NCBI GenBank assembly: GCA_964437415.1
Contig: CAYTGN010000002.1
Location: 251,827-315,826, forward strand
Reading direction: 5' to 3'
DNA length: 64,000 bases
Origin: CADEDV01 sp964437415
GTDB taxonomy: Bacteria > Bacteroidota > Bacteroidia > Chitinophagales > Chitinophagaceae
Part shown: one piece after another, positions 25,155-34,034 of the stretch
Numbering within the stretch: the stretch's first letter is position 1
Layout of the letters: each line of letters starts with the position of its first letter
Made by a program: the position numbers and the translations under genes
The notes under the pieces: model-generated
Seen by the model: only the letters and a program-made list of their open reading frames with translations
The model's database searches: none
What the model was told of the DNA's origin: nothing

Positions 25155-28100
25155 TCAAAACAGAGCCGTCAGGCTTGCTCTTCCGATATGCACGGTTCTT
25201 CCTGAACCGGGTTTGCGGCCATCATACTGGAAATTCATTTCAATCGCATTGCTCAGTCGGCGGGTAAGGTTTAGCGACCATAAAAAGTTTTTCCCCGGCA
25301 ACAATCCATCCAACATGATATAACTCACCGTGGTATTTGCAGGATAGTTATAGTCAATATTGTTGAAAGTGAACTTGCCGGTGATAGATGTGCTTTGCAA
25401 AATATTGTATTTGCTTTCGATGTTCAGTGAATGGGAGGTTGACTTTTCTCCCCCGTATACAGGATCGTTTTTCTTATTCTCCAGTTTATATCCTGTCACC
25501 AATCGGAATGATGTGCCCCGGATATATGTAAAATTGGGCTCCACATTATAAATATCAAGATCATAATTCCTGTTATTGAACTGAGGGGTGAACAATGCAT
25601 TTTCTCCCATCTTGCCGTTCACAGTAAGAGCAACCATACGGCTCAGGTTCCAACGCCATTTCAGGTTCCAGTCATTCAGCTTGCGACTTTCATAACCATA
25701 GGTGAGCAATGCCTTGCCACTGTTGCGCAGGTTGCTGAGATCAACTCCCCATTTGCTGCTGAAACGGTTAAAAGAAAGTGTGTTCAGAAAAACCGTATTC
25801 AAAGTGATCAGCGCTGTGTCATTCACGCCATACTTAAAAGGACTGAATTCAAAGCTTCCTTTAGCAATGGATTTTTTATTCACCTGCAATGAGGTGAGCA
25901 GGTTCATCCGTGACAGCAATTTCCTAATGCCCTTCAGATCGGGTTTATTCAGCAACACTCTCGGGTTCACATTCAGGCTATAGTTAAACGTTATGTAGTT
26001 GGCTTTCAGAAATTCATTGGTGGGAGTAAATACCCGGATGAATTTGGCCTGGTCAGGAAATGCGGCAAGTTCAAATTCGTTCAGTTGCTGCACACCATCG
26101 CTGTTGTAATCAATCCATGCAAATTGCCCGGTGCCTGCAGGCACTTCGAAATAAGCAAAATCCCTGCGCTGCTCCTGCCCTGCTCCCACTTCATACAGCA
26201 CATTGCCGGTGAGCAATCCTTTCCATTCATTCATCACATATTCTGCTCTTCCCAAAATGGTTTCATCTTCTGTTTCCGGCGAAACAGCCTGATCATACAC
26301 TTTCAGCTTGCGGAAAGTGGTGTTCAGGTAAAACTGGCGGTTGGGGTTGCTGAGCAGTTCTGTTTGCAGATTCAGGTTAAGACTTCTGTCGCCACGGACA
26401 AATTCATTTCCCACTGCATATTTATCTGAACGGGAAAAGAAAGTGATGCCATACTTATTTTTCTTTCCTTCATCTGATTTCAGGTATAAGGAATAAGTAT
26501 CAAAAGAAAACGCCAATGGTGTCAGTGTATCGCTGGCCTGGTGCCGGGCCGTGTTTTGCTCCAATGTGTAGCGGAAGCCCAGCCGCCAGTTGCTGAGTTG
26601 TTTCAATTGTTTGTTCATATCAATGATTGGGCGGAGAAAAACGGCTTTGTCCGTGCTGCTGTTTGAAGCGGTAGAAACAAATTCATTGTTGAATTTCCAC
26701 CCCTTCCAGTCGGCGCCATGACGAATAGCATGCTGGAATCCTTTATAATCATCGCTGCGGCGGTAATTTGTGACCTGGTAAGAAAGCGAATGATTTTTAT
26801 TATCCTTCAACCCTGCTGATGCCCGGATAATATTCTCCGTTGCCGGTTTAAGCACAGCCTGTAATGGCAGCCCCCAGTCACGGGTGAATTCCACATTCCG
26901 TAAACGTTCCAGCGGTTTGAAGCGGTCCTGCACATATTCATAATCCAGCGCAGTGCTGAGCTGCAGTTTATTTTTCGTTTGCAGGGGACTGTTATTGCTA
27001 AATTGAAATTTAGCGGCCCAGCCCCGGTCATCGCTGTCATCTGCCTTTGAAAAAGTATTGACATCATAATTGCTCATGGCCACTTCTGCTTTCAGCAAGG
27101 TGTTTTTGTCAATGGCATAATCCATTCCCAGGTTGACCAATTGTTGTTTCTTGGGTGTTACGAGAATGGTGACCGGTTCAAAACTGCCCTGTTTCACCCC
27201 GCCCACCGGCGGAATGAACTGGTATACTTTTCCATTGGCGCCATTAAAATCCGGCACATAGTTGCCATTGCCCTGCCCCACACTCACAAAAGAAAGACTG
27301 TACTTTGCCACAGCCGGGTCAGTTGAATACTTGTAAAAAGAATCAATACCGGGTGTAGGATCATAAATTTTTTCATACAACACTTTACCGGCGGCAAACG
27401 TATCAATTACGGCAGATGGGTAAAATGCTTTTTGAATACTGTCGCCAACACCTGCGAGAAACTGCTTTTGCTGATCATCCAGCACCTGGTTGATCTGCGA
27501 ATTGCGGGCATCGCTGTTGGTGAAAGCACCAAGCCGCAATTTCAGTTTTTCATTAAACTCTAATTCCTGCGACAAATAAAAATTGGCATTCAGAAAATTC
27601 CGGTCGGCATATTCAAACTCCACCTGTATCCGGCTGTCTTTGGTGATCATTCTCCGTGGAGTGAAAGTGATCTCTGCGGTGTTATAGTTGATCACATAGT
27701 CCTGGTCTTCGCCCCGCTGGTACAGTTCACCGTCCACAAACACTCTTTCCGTATTGGCAAGAATGATAAAGAACAATTCATTGTTGGCGCCGGTGAGACG
27801 ATAAGGTCCCTGGTTGCCCTCAAGACCCTGGAAAACATTGCGGGTAAATTTTCCTTTGGCAATTGAACCGCTGGCTAATGTTTTGGAAACGGCATTTTTT
27901 CCAACCGGGTTAGTGGTCTGAAAAGAAACACCCTGCAATCTTTTGTAAAAGCTGAGGAAATAAGATTTGTTCTGCCGGATGTCGAGGTCGCCGAGGTTCA
28001 GTTGCCACCCGATACCCATCGGGTTCTTTTTTTTGAATTGCAAAAAGACCTGGTCAAATTCATTTAACTGTTGCGTGGTGCCATCGGGTTGAATAGGAAT

Positions 28101-28649
28101 ATTATTGTCCGTAAGCGCTGCCTGCACTTCGATGCTGTCGCCCAGCATGCCGCTCAGTTGCAGGTTGAGGGTGGAATTTAAAACCGCATCCTGGCTGTTG
28201 CCAAATGCAATTTGCCTTCCGAAACTTCCTTCTGCTTTCAAGGTGCCAAAATCAAAGATGCCCCGTTGCTGATCGCTTAGTTCGGTATTGAACTCAAAAG
28301 GCTTTGCATAAAATTTATTCATCACACTGTCATAATTCATGCGTTGTGTGACAGCATTCAGTTTATAAGGAAAGACCCTGTAACGAAGCGTTACGGTTAC
28401 AAGAGATGGTTTTTTATGCCAGAACAGCACTGCATTAATGATGTCAAGATGATAATCCGATGCCGCAATACCTTCTATTGAAAAAGTGTTGGGAACTATG
28501 CTGACCGTGTCAATTCGCAGGGTATCTGTAACTGGCAATGTTTTCTGGCGAAGATTGGATGCCGGTGACAAAACAGGCTGCTGGGCCAGGCCCGCAACAG
28601 AGAGCATAACAAGGGTCAGGAGCAGTAATATCCGGCACGAATCCCTCAA
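25155..28649 (-). CDS. Very large putative outer-membrane protein, function unknown
   Basis: 1164 residues. Signal peptide at 1-22 (ILLLLTLVMLSVAGLAQ). After a short domain (about 45-130) it has repeated beta-rich segments, among them LNLQLSGMLGDSIEVQAALT, LGDLDIRQNKSYFLSFYKRL and the G-E-D-Q-D-Y-V-I-N-Y-N-T-A-E-I-T-F element (about 310-325), a pattern also found near the plugs of large export or usher-like barrels. The last 600 residues are alternating amphipathic strands ending in Phe, like an outer-membrane barrel. I do not recognise a named family; it is broadly reminiscent of the giant SprA-type T9SS translocon but half as long. Alone on its transcript. Confidence 0.75.
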   Translation of the reverse strand: MRDSCRILLLLTLVMLSVAGLAQQPVLSPASNLRQKTLPVTDTLRIDTVSIVPNTFSIEGIAASDYHLDIINAVLFWHKKPSLVTVTLRYRVFPYKLNAVTQRMNYDSVMNKFYAKPFEFNTELSDQQRGIFDFGTLKAEGSFGRQIAFGNSQDAVLNSTLNLQLSGMLGDSIEVQAALTDNNIPIQPDGTTQQLNEFDQVFLQFKKKNPMGIGWQLNLGDLDIRQNKSYFLSFYKRLQGVSFQTTNPVGKNAVSKTLASGSIAKGKFTRNVFQGLEGNQGPYRLTGANNELFFIILANTERVFVDGELYQRGEDQDYVINYNTAEITFTPRRMITKDSRIQVEFEYADRNFLNANFYLSQELEFNEKLKLRLGAFTNSDARNSQINQVLDDQQKQFLAGVGDSIQKAFYPSAVIDTFAAGKVLYEKIYDPTPGIDSFYKYSTDPAVAKYSLSFVSVGQGNGNYVPDFNGANGKVYQFIPPVGGVKQGSFEPVTILVTPKKQQLVNLGMDYAIDKNTLLKAEVAMSNYDVNTFSKADDSDDRGWAAKFQFSNNSPLQTKNKLQLSTALDYEYVQDRFKPLERLRNVEFTRDWGLPLQAVLKPATENIIRASAGLKDNKNHSLSYQVTNYRRSDDYKGFQHAIRHGADWKGWKFNNEFVSTASNSSTDKAVFLRPIIDMNKQLKQLSNWRLGFRYTLEQNTARHQASDTLTPLAFSFDTYSLYLKSDEGKKNKYGITFFSRSDKYAVGNEFVRGDRSLNLNLQTELLSNPNRQFYLNTTFRKLKVYDQAVSPETEDETILGRAEYVMNEWKGLLTGNVLYEVGAGQEQRRDFAYFEVPAGTGQFAWIDYNSDGVQQLNEFELAAFPDQAKFIRVFTPTNEFLKANYITFNYSLNVNPRVLLNKPDLKGIRKLLSRMNLLTSLQVNKKSIAKGSFEFSPFKYGVNDTALITLNTVFLNTLSFNRFSSKWGVDLSNLRNSGKALLTYGYESRKLNDWNLKWRWNLSRMVALTVNGKMGENALFTPQFNNRNYDLDIYNVEPNFTYIRGTSFRLVTGYKLENKKNDPVYGGEKSTSHSLNIESKYNILQSTSITGKFTFNNIDYNYPANTTVSYIMLDGLLPGKNFLWSLNLTRRLSNAIEMNFQYDGRKPGSGRTVHIGRASLTALF

Positions 28650-28762
28650 TAACAGTGAGTTTTACTCAAAATCGTAAAAACAGGGGTATTTATTGCCCGA
28701 AAATTATCAACTGCTGTTAATTAGTGAGTGTGATAATCAAAAACTTAAGGCCAACCCGGTGG

Positions 28763-29521
28763 TCACAACCGCTTTATGCGGATATTGCGGAATTTCACCT
28801 CATCGCCGTGGTCCTGCAACCCAATCTTCCCGGTTTTGTAAGTGCCGAAGGCGGGCATCTCTTTAAACTTGCTGCCAGCCACTAATTTCTTCCAGGCATC
28901 ATCCCACATGGTAGTGGAAACAACATTTTCACCATTCAGGAAAAGATCCAGTTTGCCATCCACGCATTTCACTTCGGCCAGGTTCCATTCACCGGGCGGC
29001 TTCACGGTTTCTTTGGTGCAGGAGATCAGATCGTAAAGATCACCAGCCCTGTGTTTGATAATTTTTGCATCGGCATGGCCATCGTTATCGAGCACCTGCA
29101 TTTCGGGGCCGGTTTCCCAGGGCCGTTTATAAACTGTGTCTTCGTGAATATAAAAGATGATACCGCTGTTGCCGTTTTTAGAAATGTTCCATTCCAGTTT
29201 CAGGTGAAAATTTCCGTAAGCAGAATCAGTCACAATATCACCGCCATCTTTTATCTGCCAGTTTTCCTTATTGGATGTATCTAAATAAAGATAGCCTTCC
29301 TTCACTTTCCAGGCTGTGCCAACTGAATCAGCGCCGTATTTATGCCAGCCTTTGGTCGTTTTGCCGTCAAACAGCAGTTCCCAGCCGTCTTTTTTTTCTT
29401 CTTCGGTCAGTTTTGCCATGGTAGAGTCAGTTGATGCATCTTTTCTTCCTGAATAGCTGTTGTCGTAGCAAGAACTTGTAACGACAGCCATCATTGCAAG
29501 GCCAACCAGTAATTTCAACAT
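28763..29521 (-). CDS. DUF1080 (3-keto-disaccharide hydrolase family) lipoprotein
   Basis: 252 residues. Lipoprotein signal MLKLLVGLAMMAVVTSSC (Cys 18). The mature domain is the jelly-roll DUF1080 fold: DGWELLFDGKTTKGWHKYG at about 45-63, NFHLKLEWNISKNGNSGIIF at about 103-122, the EMQVLDNDGHAD segment at about 139-150, and GKIGLQDHGDEVKFRNIRIK at the C-terminus. PF06439 is named 3-keto-disaccharide hydrolase; members cleave C3-oxidised glycosides. It is the last gene of the leftward operon with cytochrome c, a TIM-barrel isomerase and Gfo/Idh, next to divergent GMC dehydrogenases. This context supports a periplasmic role in keto-sugar cleavage, which is inference. Confidence 0.92.
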   Translation of the reverse strand: MLKLLVGLAMMAVVTSSCYDNSYSGRKDASTDSTMAKLTEEEKKDGWELLFDGKTTKGWHKYGADSVGTAWKVKEGYLYLDTSNKENWQIKDGGDIVTDSAYGNFHLKLEWNISKNGNSGIIFYIHEDTVYKRPWETGPEMQVLDNDGHADAKIIKHRAGDLYDLISCTKETVKPPGEWNLAEVKCVDGKLDLFLNGENVVSTTMWDDAWKKLVAGSKFKEMPAFGTYKTGKIGLQDHGDEVKFRNIRIKRL

Positions 29522-29526
29522 GATCC

Positions 29527-29919
29527 TTATTTATTTTTCAGTAAGAGAATATACTTCACCATCGCCTCTGCATCTTCTTGCGACATGCCGGCATGAGGTG
29601 TCATTGCCACTTCGCCCCATACTCCACTGCCACCATTGATGATCTTACCAGCAAGATGTGCAACCATAGTATCAGGCATTCCCGCATATTTGTTGGCCAC
29701 TTCACGATAAGTAGGGCCAATTAATTTTTCATCCACTTTGTGACAAGTGAGGCAGTCACTCTTTGCGATAAGAGAAAGCCCCTTCTGATAATCGGGGTTT
29801 TGGGTAACGTCTTCCTTTGCTTCTTTTTCCGGTTCTTCTTCTTTTTTCTCGGAACCACCACCGCCACCGCAGGCAGCCAGCATAGATAAAATGACAAATG
29901 AACAGATGAGCTTTTTCAT
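29527..29919 (-). CDS. Class I c-type cytochrome lipoprotein
   Basis: 130 residues. Lipoprotein signal ending L-A-A-C (Cys 17), then a G/E/K-rich linker (18-42) that tethers the domain. Haem attachment motif CLTCH at about 56-60, and the distal Met in AMTPHAG at about 107-113. The fold length fits a small monohaem cytochrome c. In this operon it is the obvious electron acceptor for the FAD dehydrogenases encoded across the divergent promoter (inference). It lies 5 bp before the DUF1080 gene, so the two are tightly coupled. Confidence 0.92.
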   Translation of the reverse strand: MKKLICSFVILSMLAACGGGGGSEKKEEEPEKEAKEDVTQNPDYQKGLSLIAKSDCLTCHKVDEKLIGPTYREVANKYAGMPDTMVAHLAGKIINGGSGVWGEVAMTPHAGMSQEDAEAMVKYILLLKNK

Positions 29920-29957
29920 AATATAATTTTTTGGTAATTGAATGCGAATTTACTTTA

Positions 29958-31013
29958 TTAATCCAAACCCAGCAGTTTACGGTTGGCTTTTTCATCAGTT
30001 CCGCTGGTTGCAAAATCATCAAAGGCTTTTTCCGTCACCCGGATGATATGATTGGAAATAAACTCCGCTCCTTCCCTGGCGCCATCTTCCGGGTGTTTGA
30101 TGCAACATTCCCATTCCATCACTGCCCAACCCGGGTAGCCATACTGTGTAAGTTTGCTGAAAATGGTTTTAAAATCCACCTGCCCGTCGCCGGGTGAACG
30201 ATACCGGCCTGCCCGGTTGCCCCAACTTTGATAGCCGCCAAAAGTGCCCTGTCTCCCCGTTGGATTAAATTCTGCATCCTTCACATGAAATGCTTTTATT
30301 CTTTCATGGTACAGGTCTATGTATTCGATATAGTCCAATTGTTGCAGCACAAAATGCGAAGGATCATAAAGCAGGCAGGCACGGGGATGGTTTTTCACCT
30401 CCTGCAAAAACATCTCATAAGTAGTGCCGTCAAAAATATCTTCGCCGGGATGCACTTCGTAGCAAACATCCACACCACATTCATCAAAATAATCAAGTAT
30501 AGGTGTCCATCTTTTTCCTAACTCTTTAAATCCCTCTTCCACCAGACCGGCGGGGCGCTGCGGCCAGGGATGAAATGTGTGCCACAATAATGAGCCGCTG
30601 AAAGTGGCATGTGCATTCAATCCTAAATGTTGCGATGCTTTTGCCCCGTATTTCACCTGCAGAATAGCCCATTCGTTTCTTGCTTTTGGATTTCCTCTTA
30701 AATGTTCCGGTGCAAAGCCATCGAATAAACTGTCATAGGCAGGATGCACTGCTACCAATTGCCCCTGCAAATGCGTTGACAGTTCTGAAATTGCCAGGCC
30801 ACATTCATTGATGATACCTTTCACTTCATCCGCATAGGTTTTGCTCTCGGCGGCTTTTTGAAGATCAATGCAGCGGCTGTCCCATGTGGGGATCTGAACA
30901 GCTTTATAGCCTAATGATGCTGCCCAAAGACAAATTGATCGCAGGTTGTTAAACGGAGCCTGCTCTCCCATGAACTGCGCCAGGAAAATGGCGGGACCTT
31001 TGATTGTTGTCAT
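29958..31013 (-). CDS. Sugar phosphate isomerase/epimerase family protein (cytoplasmic TIM barrel)
   Basis: 351 residues with no signal peptide. Xylose-isomerase-like TIM barrel (AP endonuclease 2 family): the start GPAIFLAQFMGEQAPFNNL, LGYKAVQIPTWDSR (about 34-47), HATFSGSLLWHTFHPWP, the metal-ligand Glu in CYEVHPGEDIFDGT (about 186-199), LYDPSHFVLQQLDYIEY (about 214-230), and HVKDAEFNPTGRQG. It probably acts on a keto-sugar or sugar acid in the cytoplasm together with the Gfo/Idh enzyme upstream; exact reaction unknown. The GxxExxY element now sits between it and that upstream gene. Confidence 0.88.
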   Translation of the reverse strand: MTTIKGPAIFLAQFMGEQAPFNNLRSICLWAASLGYKAVQIPTWDSRCIDLQKAAESKTYADEVKGIINECGLAISELSTHLQGQLVAVHPAYDSLFDGFAPEHLRGNPKARNEWAILQVKYGAKASQHLGLNAHATFSGSLLWHTFHPWPQRPAGLVEEGFKELGKRWTPILDYFDECGVDVCYEVHPGEDIFDGTTYEMFLQEVKNHPRACLLYDPSHFVLQQLDYIEYIDLYHERIKAFHVKDAEFNPTGRQGTFGGYQSWGNRAGRYRSPGDGQVDFKTIFSKLTQYGYPGWAVMEWECCIKHPEDGAREGAEFISNHIIRVTEKAFDDFATSGTDEKANRKLLGLD

Positions 31014-31020
31014 AAGTTTT

Positions 31021-31478
31021 CTCGCAAAGGCGCAACGTCGCTACGCCGGTTTTAAAGGTTATTGACTATTCTTTATATTCCGTTTTTTAGAAGTGCTTCG
31101 TTAAAGTTAATCAGCAATCCTAGTTTGATCCTCGTTAATTTTAAGTATGTCAATACTTGCTTTGGATGAACAGGGGCCAGCATTTCAACCGATTTTAATT
31201 CTACGAGCAACTTGTCTTCTACTATGAGATCGGATCTGAAACCTAACTCCAACTTCACCGACTTCCAGATAACGGGGATCGGTTTTTGTCGCCTTATATA
31301 CAGGCCATGCTCATTAACCAATTCGTAATGCATCACTTCCTCATACACCGATTCAAGAAGACCTGGCCCCGGTTCCCTATGAATATGGAAAGCTACATCA
31401 AGAACAATCTTTGACAATTCATTTTCAGTCATATTGGTTTGTTTTAGTTACATCGTTGCGGCTTTGCGCCGTTGCGAG
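31021..31478. mobile_element. 458-bp element with 25-bp inverted repeats carrying a GxxExxY gene
   Basis: The 25 bases at 31021-31045 and the reverse complement of 31454-31478 match at 21 of 25 positions (shared CTCGCAA...GGCGCAA words). They bracket the GxxExxY gene and nothing else. The left end lies 7 bases outside the start of the TIM-barrel gene, and the right end lies 3 bases outside the stop of the Gfo/Idh gene. The element thus fills the space between two operon genes. No target duplication is obvious. GxxExxY genes with such GCGCAAAG-type repeats are scattered in Bacteroidota, so a small mobile cassette is likely. Confidence 0.6.
31073..31432 (-). CDS. GxxExxY family protein
   Basis: 119 residues, cytoplasmic. 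The name-giving motif is GLLESVYEEVMHYEL (G-x-x-E-x-x-Y at about 24-30). The following layout fits the PD-(D/E)XK nuclease-like fold predicted for this family: LELGFRSDLIVEDKLLVELKSVE (D at about 67 and E-x-K at about 77-79). Biological role unknown. It is inside the 458-bp inverted-repeat element, on the operon's strand. Confidence 0.88.
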   Translation of the reverse strand: MTENELSKIVLDVAFHIHREPGPGLLESVYEEVMHYELVNEHGLYIRRQKPIPVIWKSVKLELGFRSDLIVEDKLLVELKSVEMLAPVHPKQVLTYLKLTRIKLGLLINFNEALLKNGI

Positions 31479-31481
31479 CTA

Positions 31482-32642
31482 CTAAATTTCAAACCTTAAC
31501 CACTTTGCATCACTCTTTCCACTCTCAATAACTTTTTCAATAAACGCCATTCCTCTCACTCCATCTTCAATGCCGGGAAAATCGAGCCATTCGGCTTTGG
31601 GCTTTTCACCGGCAAGTTGTGCTTTCACACACAGCGCAAAATTGCGGTAATGATTGGCAAACGCTTCTAAATATCCTTCCGGGTGACCAGCCGGTGTGCG
31701 GCAGTTATTCGATGCATGAGAACTTAAATAACCGGTTCCTGCCCGCCACACTTCGGCGGGTTTGTCAAGCCATTTCACCAAAAGTGTATTAGCATCCTCC
31801 TGCTTCCATTCAATGCCTCCTTTTTCACCATACACTCTTATTTTAACATTATTCTCTTCGCCGGCAGCGATCTGTGTTGCAAACAAAACCCCGCTGGCGC
31901 CGTTATCATACTTTAATAATACAGCCCCGTCATCATCCAGTTTTCTTCCTTCCACCACTATGTTTATGTCTGCACAAAGCTTTGTTGTTTTAAGACCGCT
32001 GACATATTCGGCCAGGTTGAATGCATGAGTGCCGATATCACCCATTGCTCCTGCAATACCGCTTTTAGTCGGATCTGTTCTCCAGGCTGCCTGTTTCTGA
32101 TCACTGCCTTCCAAAAACTGGCTCAACCATCCCTGCGGATACTCAACATATACTTTTCTTATTTTACCAAACTTACCGCTCAGCACCTGTTGTCTTGCTT
32201 CTTTTACCATCGGGTAGCCGGTGTAAGTATGTGTGAGGCAAAAAAATAATTGACTTTTTTTAGCAATTGACTGTAGCTTTTTCGCTTCCTCCAGGTCAAA
32301 GGTCATTGGTTTATCCAACACAACATGAAATCCATTGTCTATAGCCAATTGTGCTGGTTCAAAGTGAAGATGATTAGGTGTAACGATGCTTACAAAATCC
32401 ATTCGTTCGTTTGCAGGCAATGCTGTTTCACTTCTTATCATTTCTTTATAGGAACCATAAACCCTGTTCAGCGGAAGATTCAAGGTTTCACCAGTCTGCT
32501 TTGATTTTTCAGGGTCACTGCTAAAGGCACCGCATACCAATTCAATCTCTCCATCCATATTGGCTGCAATACGATGCACTGCGCCGATAAATGCCCCCGG
32601 CCCGCCACCCACCATTCCCATTCTTAATTTCCTGTTCTGCAT
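31482..32642 (-). CDS. Gfo/Idh/MocA family oxidoreductase
   Basis: 386 residues, no signal peptide, so cytoplasmic. NAD(P)-binding Rossmann start RMGMVGGGPGAFIGAVHR (7-24), VSIVTPNHLHFEPAQLAID (about 84-102), and the catalytic-type DKP (VVLDKPMTFDLEEAKKL, about 110-126). The C-terminal alpha/beta domain carries GDIGTHAFNLAEYVSGL (about 200-216), with the conserved D and H. Members interconvert hydroxyl and keto groups on sugars and inositols. First gene of the leftward operon; here it may reduce a 3-keto-sugar after import. The leader runs to the divergent MFS gene 110 bp away. Confidence 0.92.
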   Translation of the reverse strand: MQNRKLRMGMVGGGPGAFIGAVHRIAANMDGEIELVCGAFSSDPEKSKQTGETLNLPLNRVYGSYKEMIRSETALPANERMDFVSIVTPNHLHFEPAQLAIDNGFHVVLDKPMTFDLEEAKKLQSIAKKSQLFFCLTHTYTGYPMVKEARQQVLSGKFGKIRKVYVEYPQGWLSQFLEGSDQKQAAWRTDPTKSGIAGAMGDIGTHAFNLAEYVSGLKTTKLCADINIVVEGRKLDDDGAVLLKYDNGASGVLFATQIAAGEENNVKIRVYGEKGGIEWKQEDANTLLVKWLDKPAEVWRAGTGYLSSHASNNCRTPAGHPEGYLEAFANHYRNFALCVKAQLAGEKPKAEWLDFPGIEDGVRGMAFIEKVIESGKSDAKWLRFEI

Positions 32643-32752
32643 ATCTAACGGTTGTTTGTAAAAGTTTTGAATTAAAATGTTTTAAGGCAACTATTTAGTG
32701 TAGCTAAAAATAGTACATTTAGTTTTCTAAACATTGCTACAAATCTAACGAT
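32643..32752. promoter_or_regulatory. Divergent promoter region of the two sugar operons
   Basis: 110 AT-rich bases between the Gfo/Idh start (leftward) and the MFS start (rightward). A leftward TAGATTTG (32747-32740) matches TAnnTTTG. Rightward TACATTTA (32714-32721) is one base off. Both operons therefore could be switched from one control region. Confidence 0.4.
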
Positions 32753-34024
32753 ATGCACACAGTAAACCGCAGCCAGCTTTTTGTTGCCAGTTGTCTCGCC
32801 TTATTAGTAACATCATTGTCGTTTGGTATCCGTGCCGGCATATTGGGAGGCCTGGGTGTTGAGTTTGGATTGGACAAAGCAGAGCTGGCTACTATTACCG
32901 CTACTGCATTTTGGGGATTCCCCCTTGCAGTAGTGATTGGAGGTATGGTAGTAGATATTATCGGCATGAAACGTTTGTTAGTAGCAGCATTTCTTTTTCA
33001 TATCGCTGGTATAGTATTAACCATTTTTGCCGGAGAATTTGGCAATCCGTTCTGGTCTTTGTTTATTTCCACCTTATTAATAGGAATTGCCAATGGCACC
33101 GTGGAAGCAGCCTGCAATCCGTTGGTAACAGCGTTATATCCAAACGACAGAACAACCAAACTGAACCATTTTCACCTGTGGTTTCCGGGAGGAATAGTTT
33201 TAGGCACACTGATCGTTTATTTCTTTAACAAAGCTGCTATCGGCTGGGAAATCCAGGTGGCAATGATGATCATTCCCGCCATTTTATATGGCTATATATT
33301 TTCGAGGCAAAAATTTCCGGTTACTGAAAGGGTTGCCAGTGGTGTTTCTACGGCCGAAATGTATAAATCGCTGGCGAACCCCTTATTTATTTTCATGATC
33401 ATTTGCATGTTCGGCACCGCCATCACAGAATTATTTACCGGTCAGTGGATTGATGTTCTCTTAAAAAATATTACCGATAATCCTATACTCATCCTGACAC
33501 TCTCAACCGGTGTTATGGTAGTAGGCAGGGCTTTTGCTGGGCCTGTTGTTCACCGGCTGGCGCCACATGGTGTACTATTGATGTCCGCCATTGTTTCAAC
33601 AATCGGGTTATACTTATTGGGTAATACTTCCGGCAATATGATATTTGTTGGTGCTCTGGTATTTGGTATGGGTGTCTGCTATTTCTGGCCCACCATGCTA
33701 GGTTTTGTTTCTGAATATTTACCAAAGACCGGTGCAGTCGGCATCAACCTGATAGGTGGCGCAGGTATGTTTGCCGTATCATTATATATGATGTTAATGG
33801 GTGGGGTTTACGACAATAAAATTGCAAAACATTTACCGGCAGGTGCGGATCTGAAATTGTACAATTCCGCTGAAGCTACATCGGAAATGAAAGCTGCACT
33901 CGCAGAAGCCAATAAAGCAGCAGGCCCGGAAATTTTAAATACAACCCTTTTTATCCCAATTGCACTTATCGTTGCTTTTGCAGGTTTGTATATTTATATG
34001 AAAAGCAAAAAGAACAAGTCCTAA
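32753..34024 (+). CDS. MFS transporter (sugar-type)
   Basis: 423 residues with about twelve transmembrane helices. First helix SQLFVASCLALLVTSLSFGIRAGILGG; the conserved loop between helices 2 and 3 appears as GGMVVDIIGMKR (about 62-73), and a second-half motif lies around VGRAFAGPVVHRLAPHG (about 258-274). A short cytoplasmic helix-rich stretch lies before the last helix, and the C-terminus is basic (MKSKKNKS). It is the first gene of the rightward operon, followed after 10 bp by a TIM-barrel gene, so it probably imports a sugar product of the pathway. The real substrate is unknown. Confidence 0.88.
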   Translation: MHTVNRSQLFVASCLALLVTSLSFGIRAGILGGLGVEFGLDKAELATITATAFWGFPLAVVIGGMVVDIIGMKRLLVAAFLFHIAGIVLTIFAGEFGNPFWSLFISTLLIGIANGTVEAACNPLVTALYPNDRTTKLNHFHLWFPGGIVLGTLIVYFFNKAAIGWEIQVAMMIIPAILYGYIFSRQKFPVTERVASGVSTAEMYKSLANPLFIFMIICMFGTAITELFTGQWIDVLLKNITDNPILILTLSTGVMVVGRAFAGPVVHRLAPHGVLLMSAIVSTIGLYLLGNTSGNMIFVGALVFGMGVCYFWPTMLGFVSEYLPKTGAVGINLIGGAGMFAVSLYMMLMGGVYDNKIAKHLPAGADLKLYNSAEATSEMKAALAEANKAAGPEILNTTLFIPIALIVAFAGLYIYMKSKKNKS

Positions 34025-34034
34025 TTTTTCAGAC

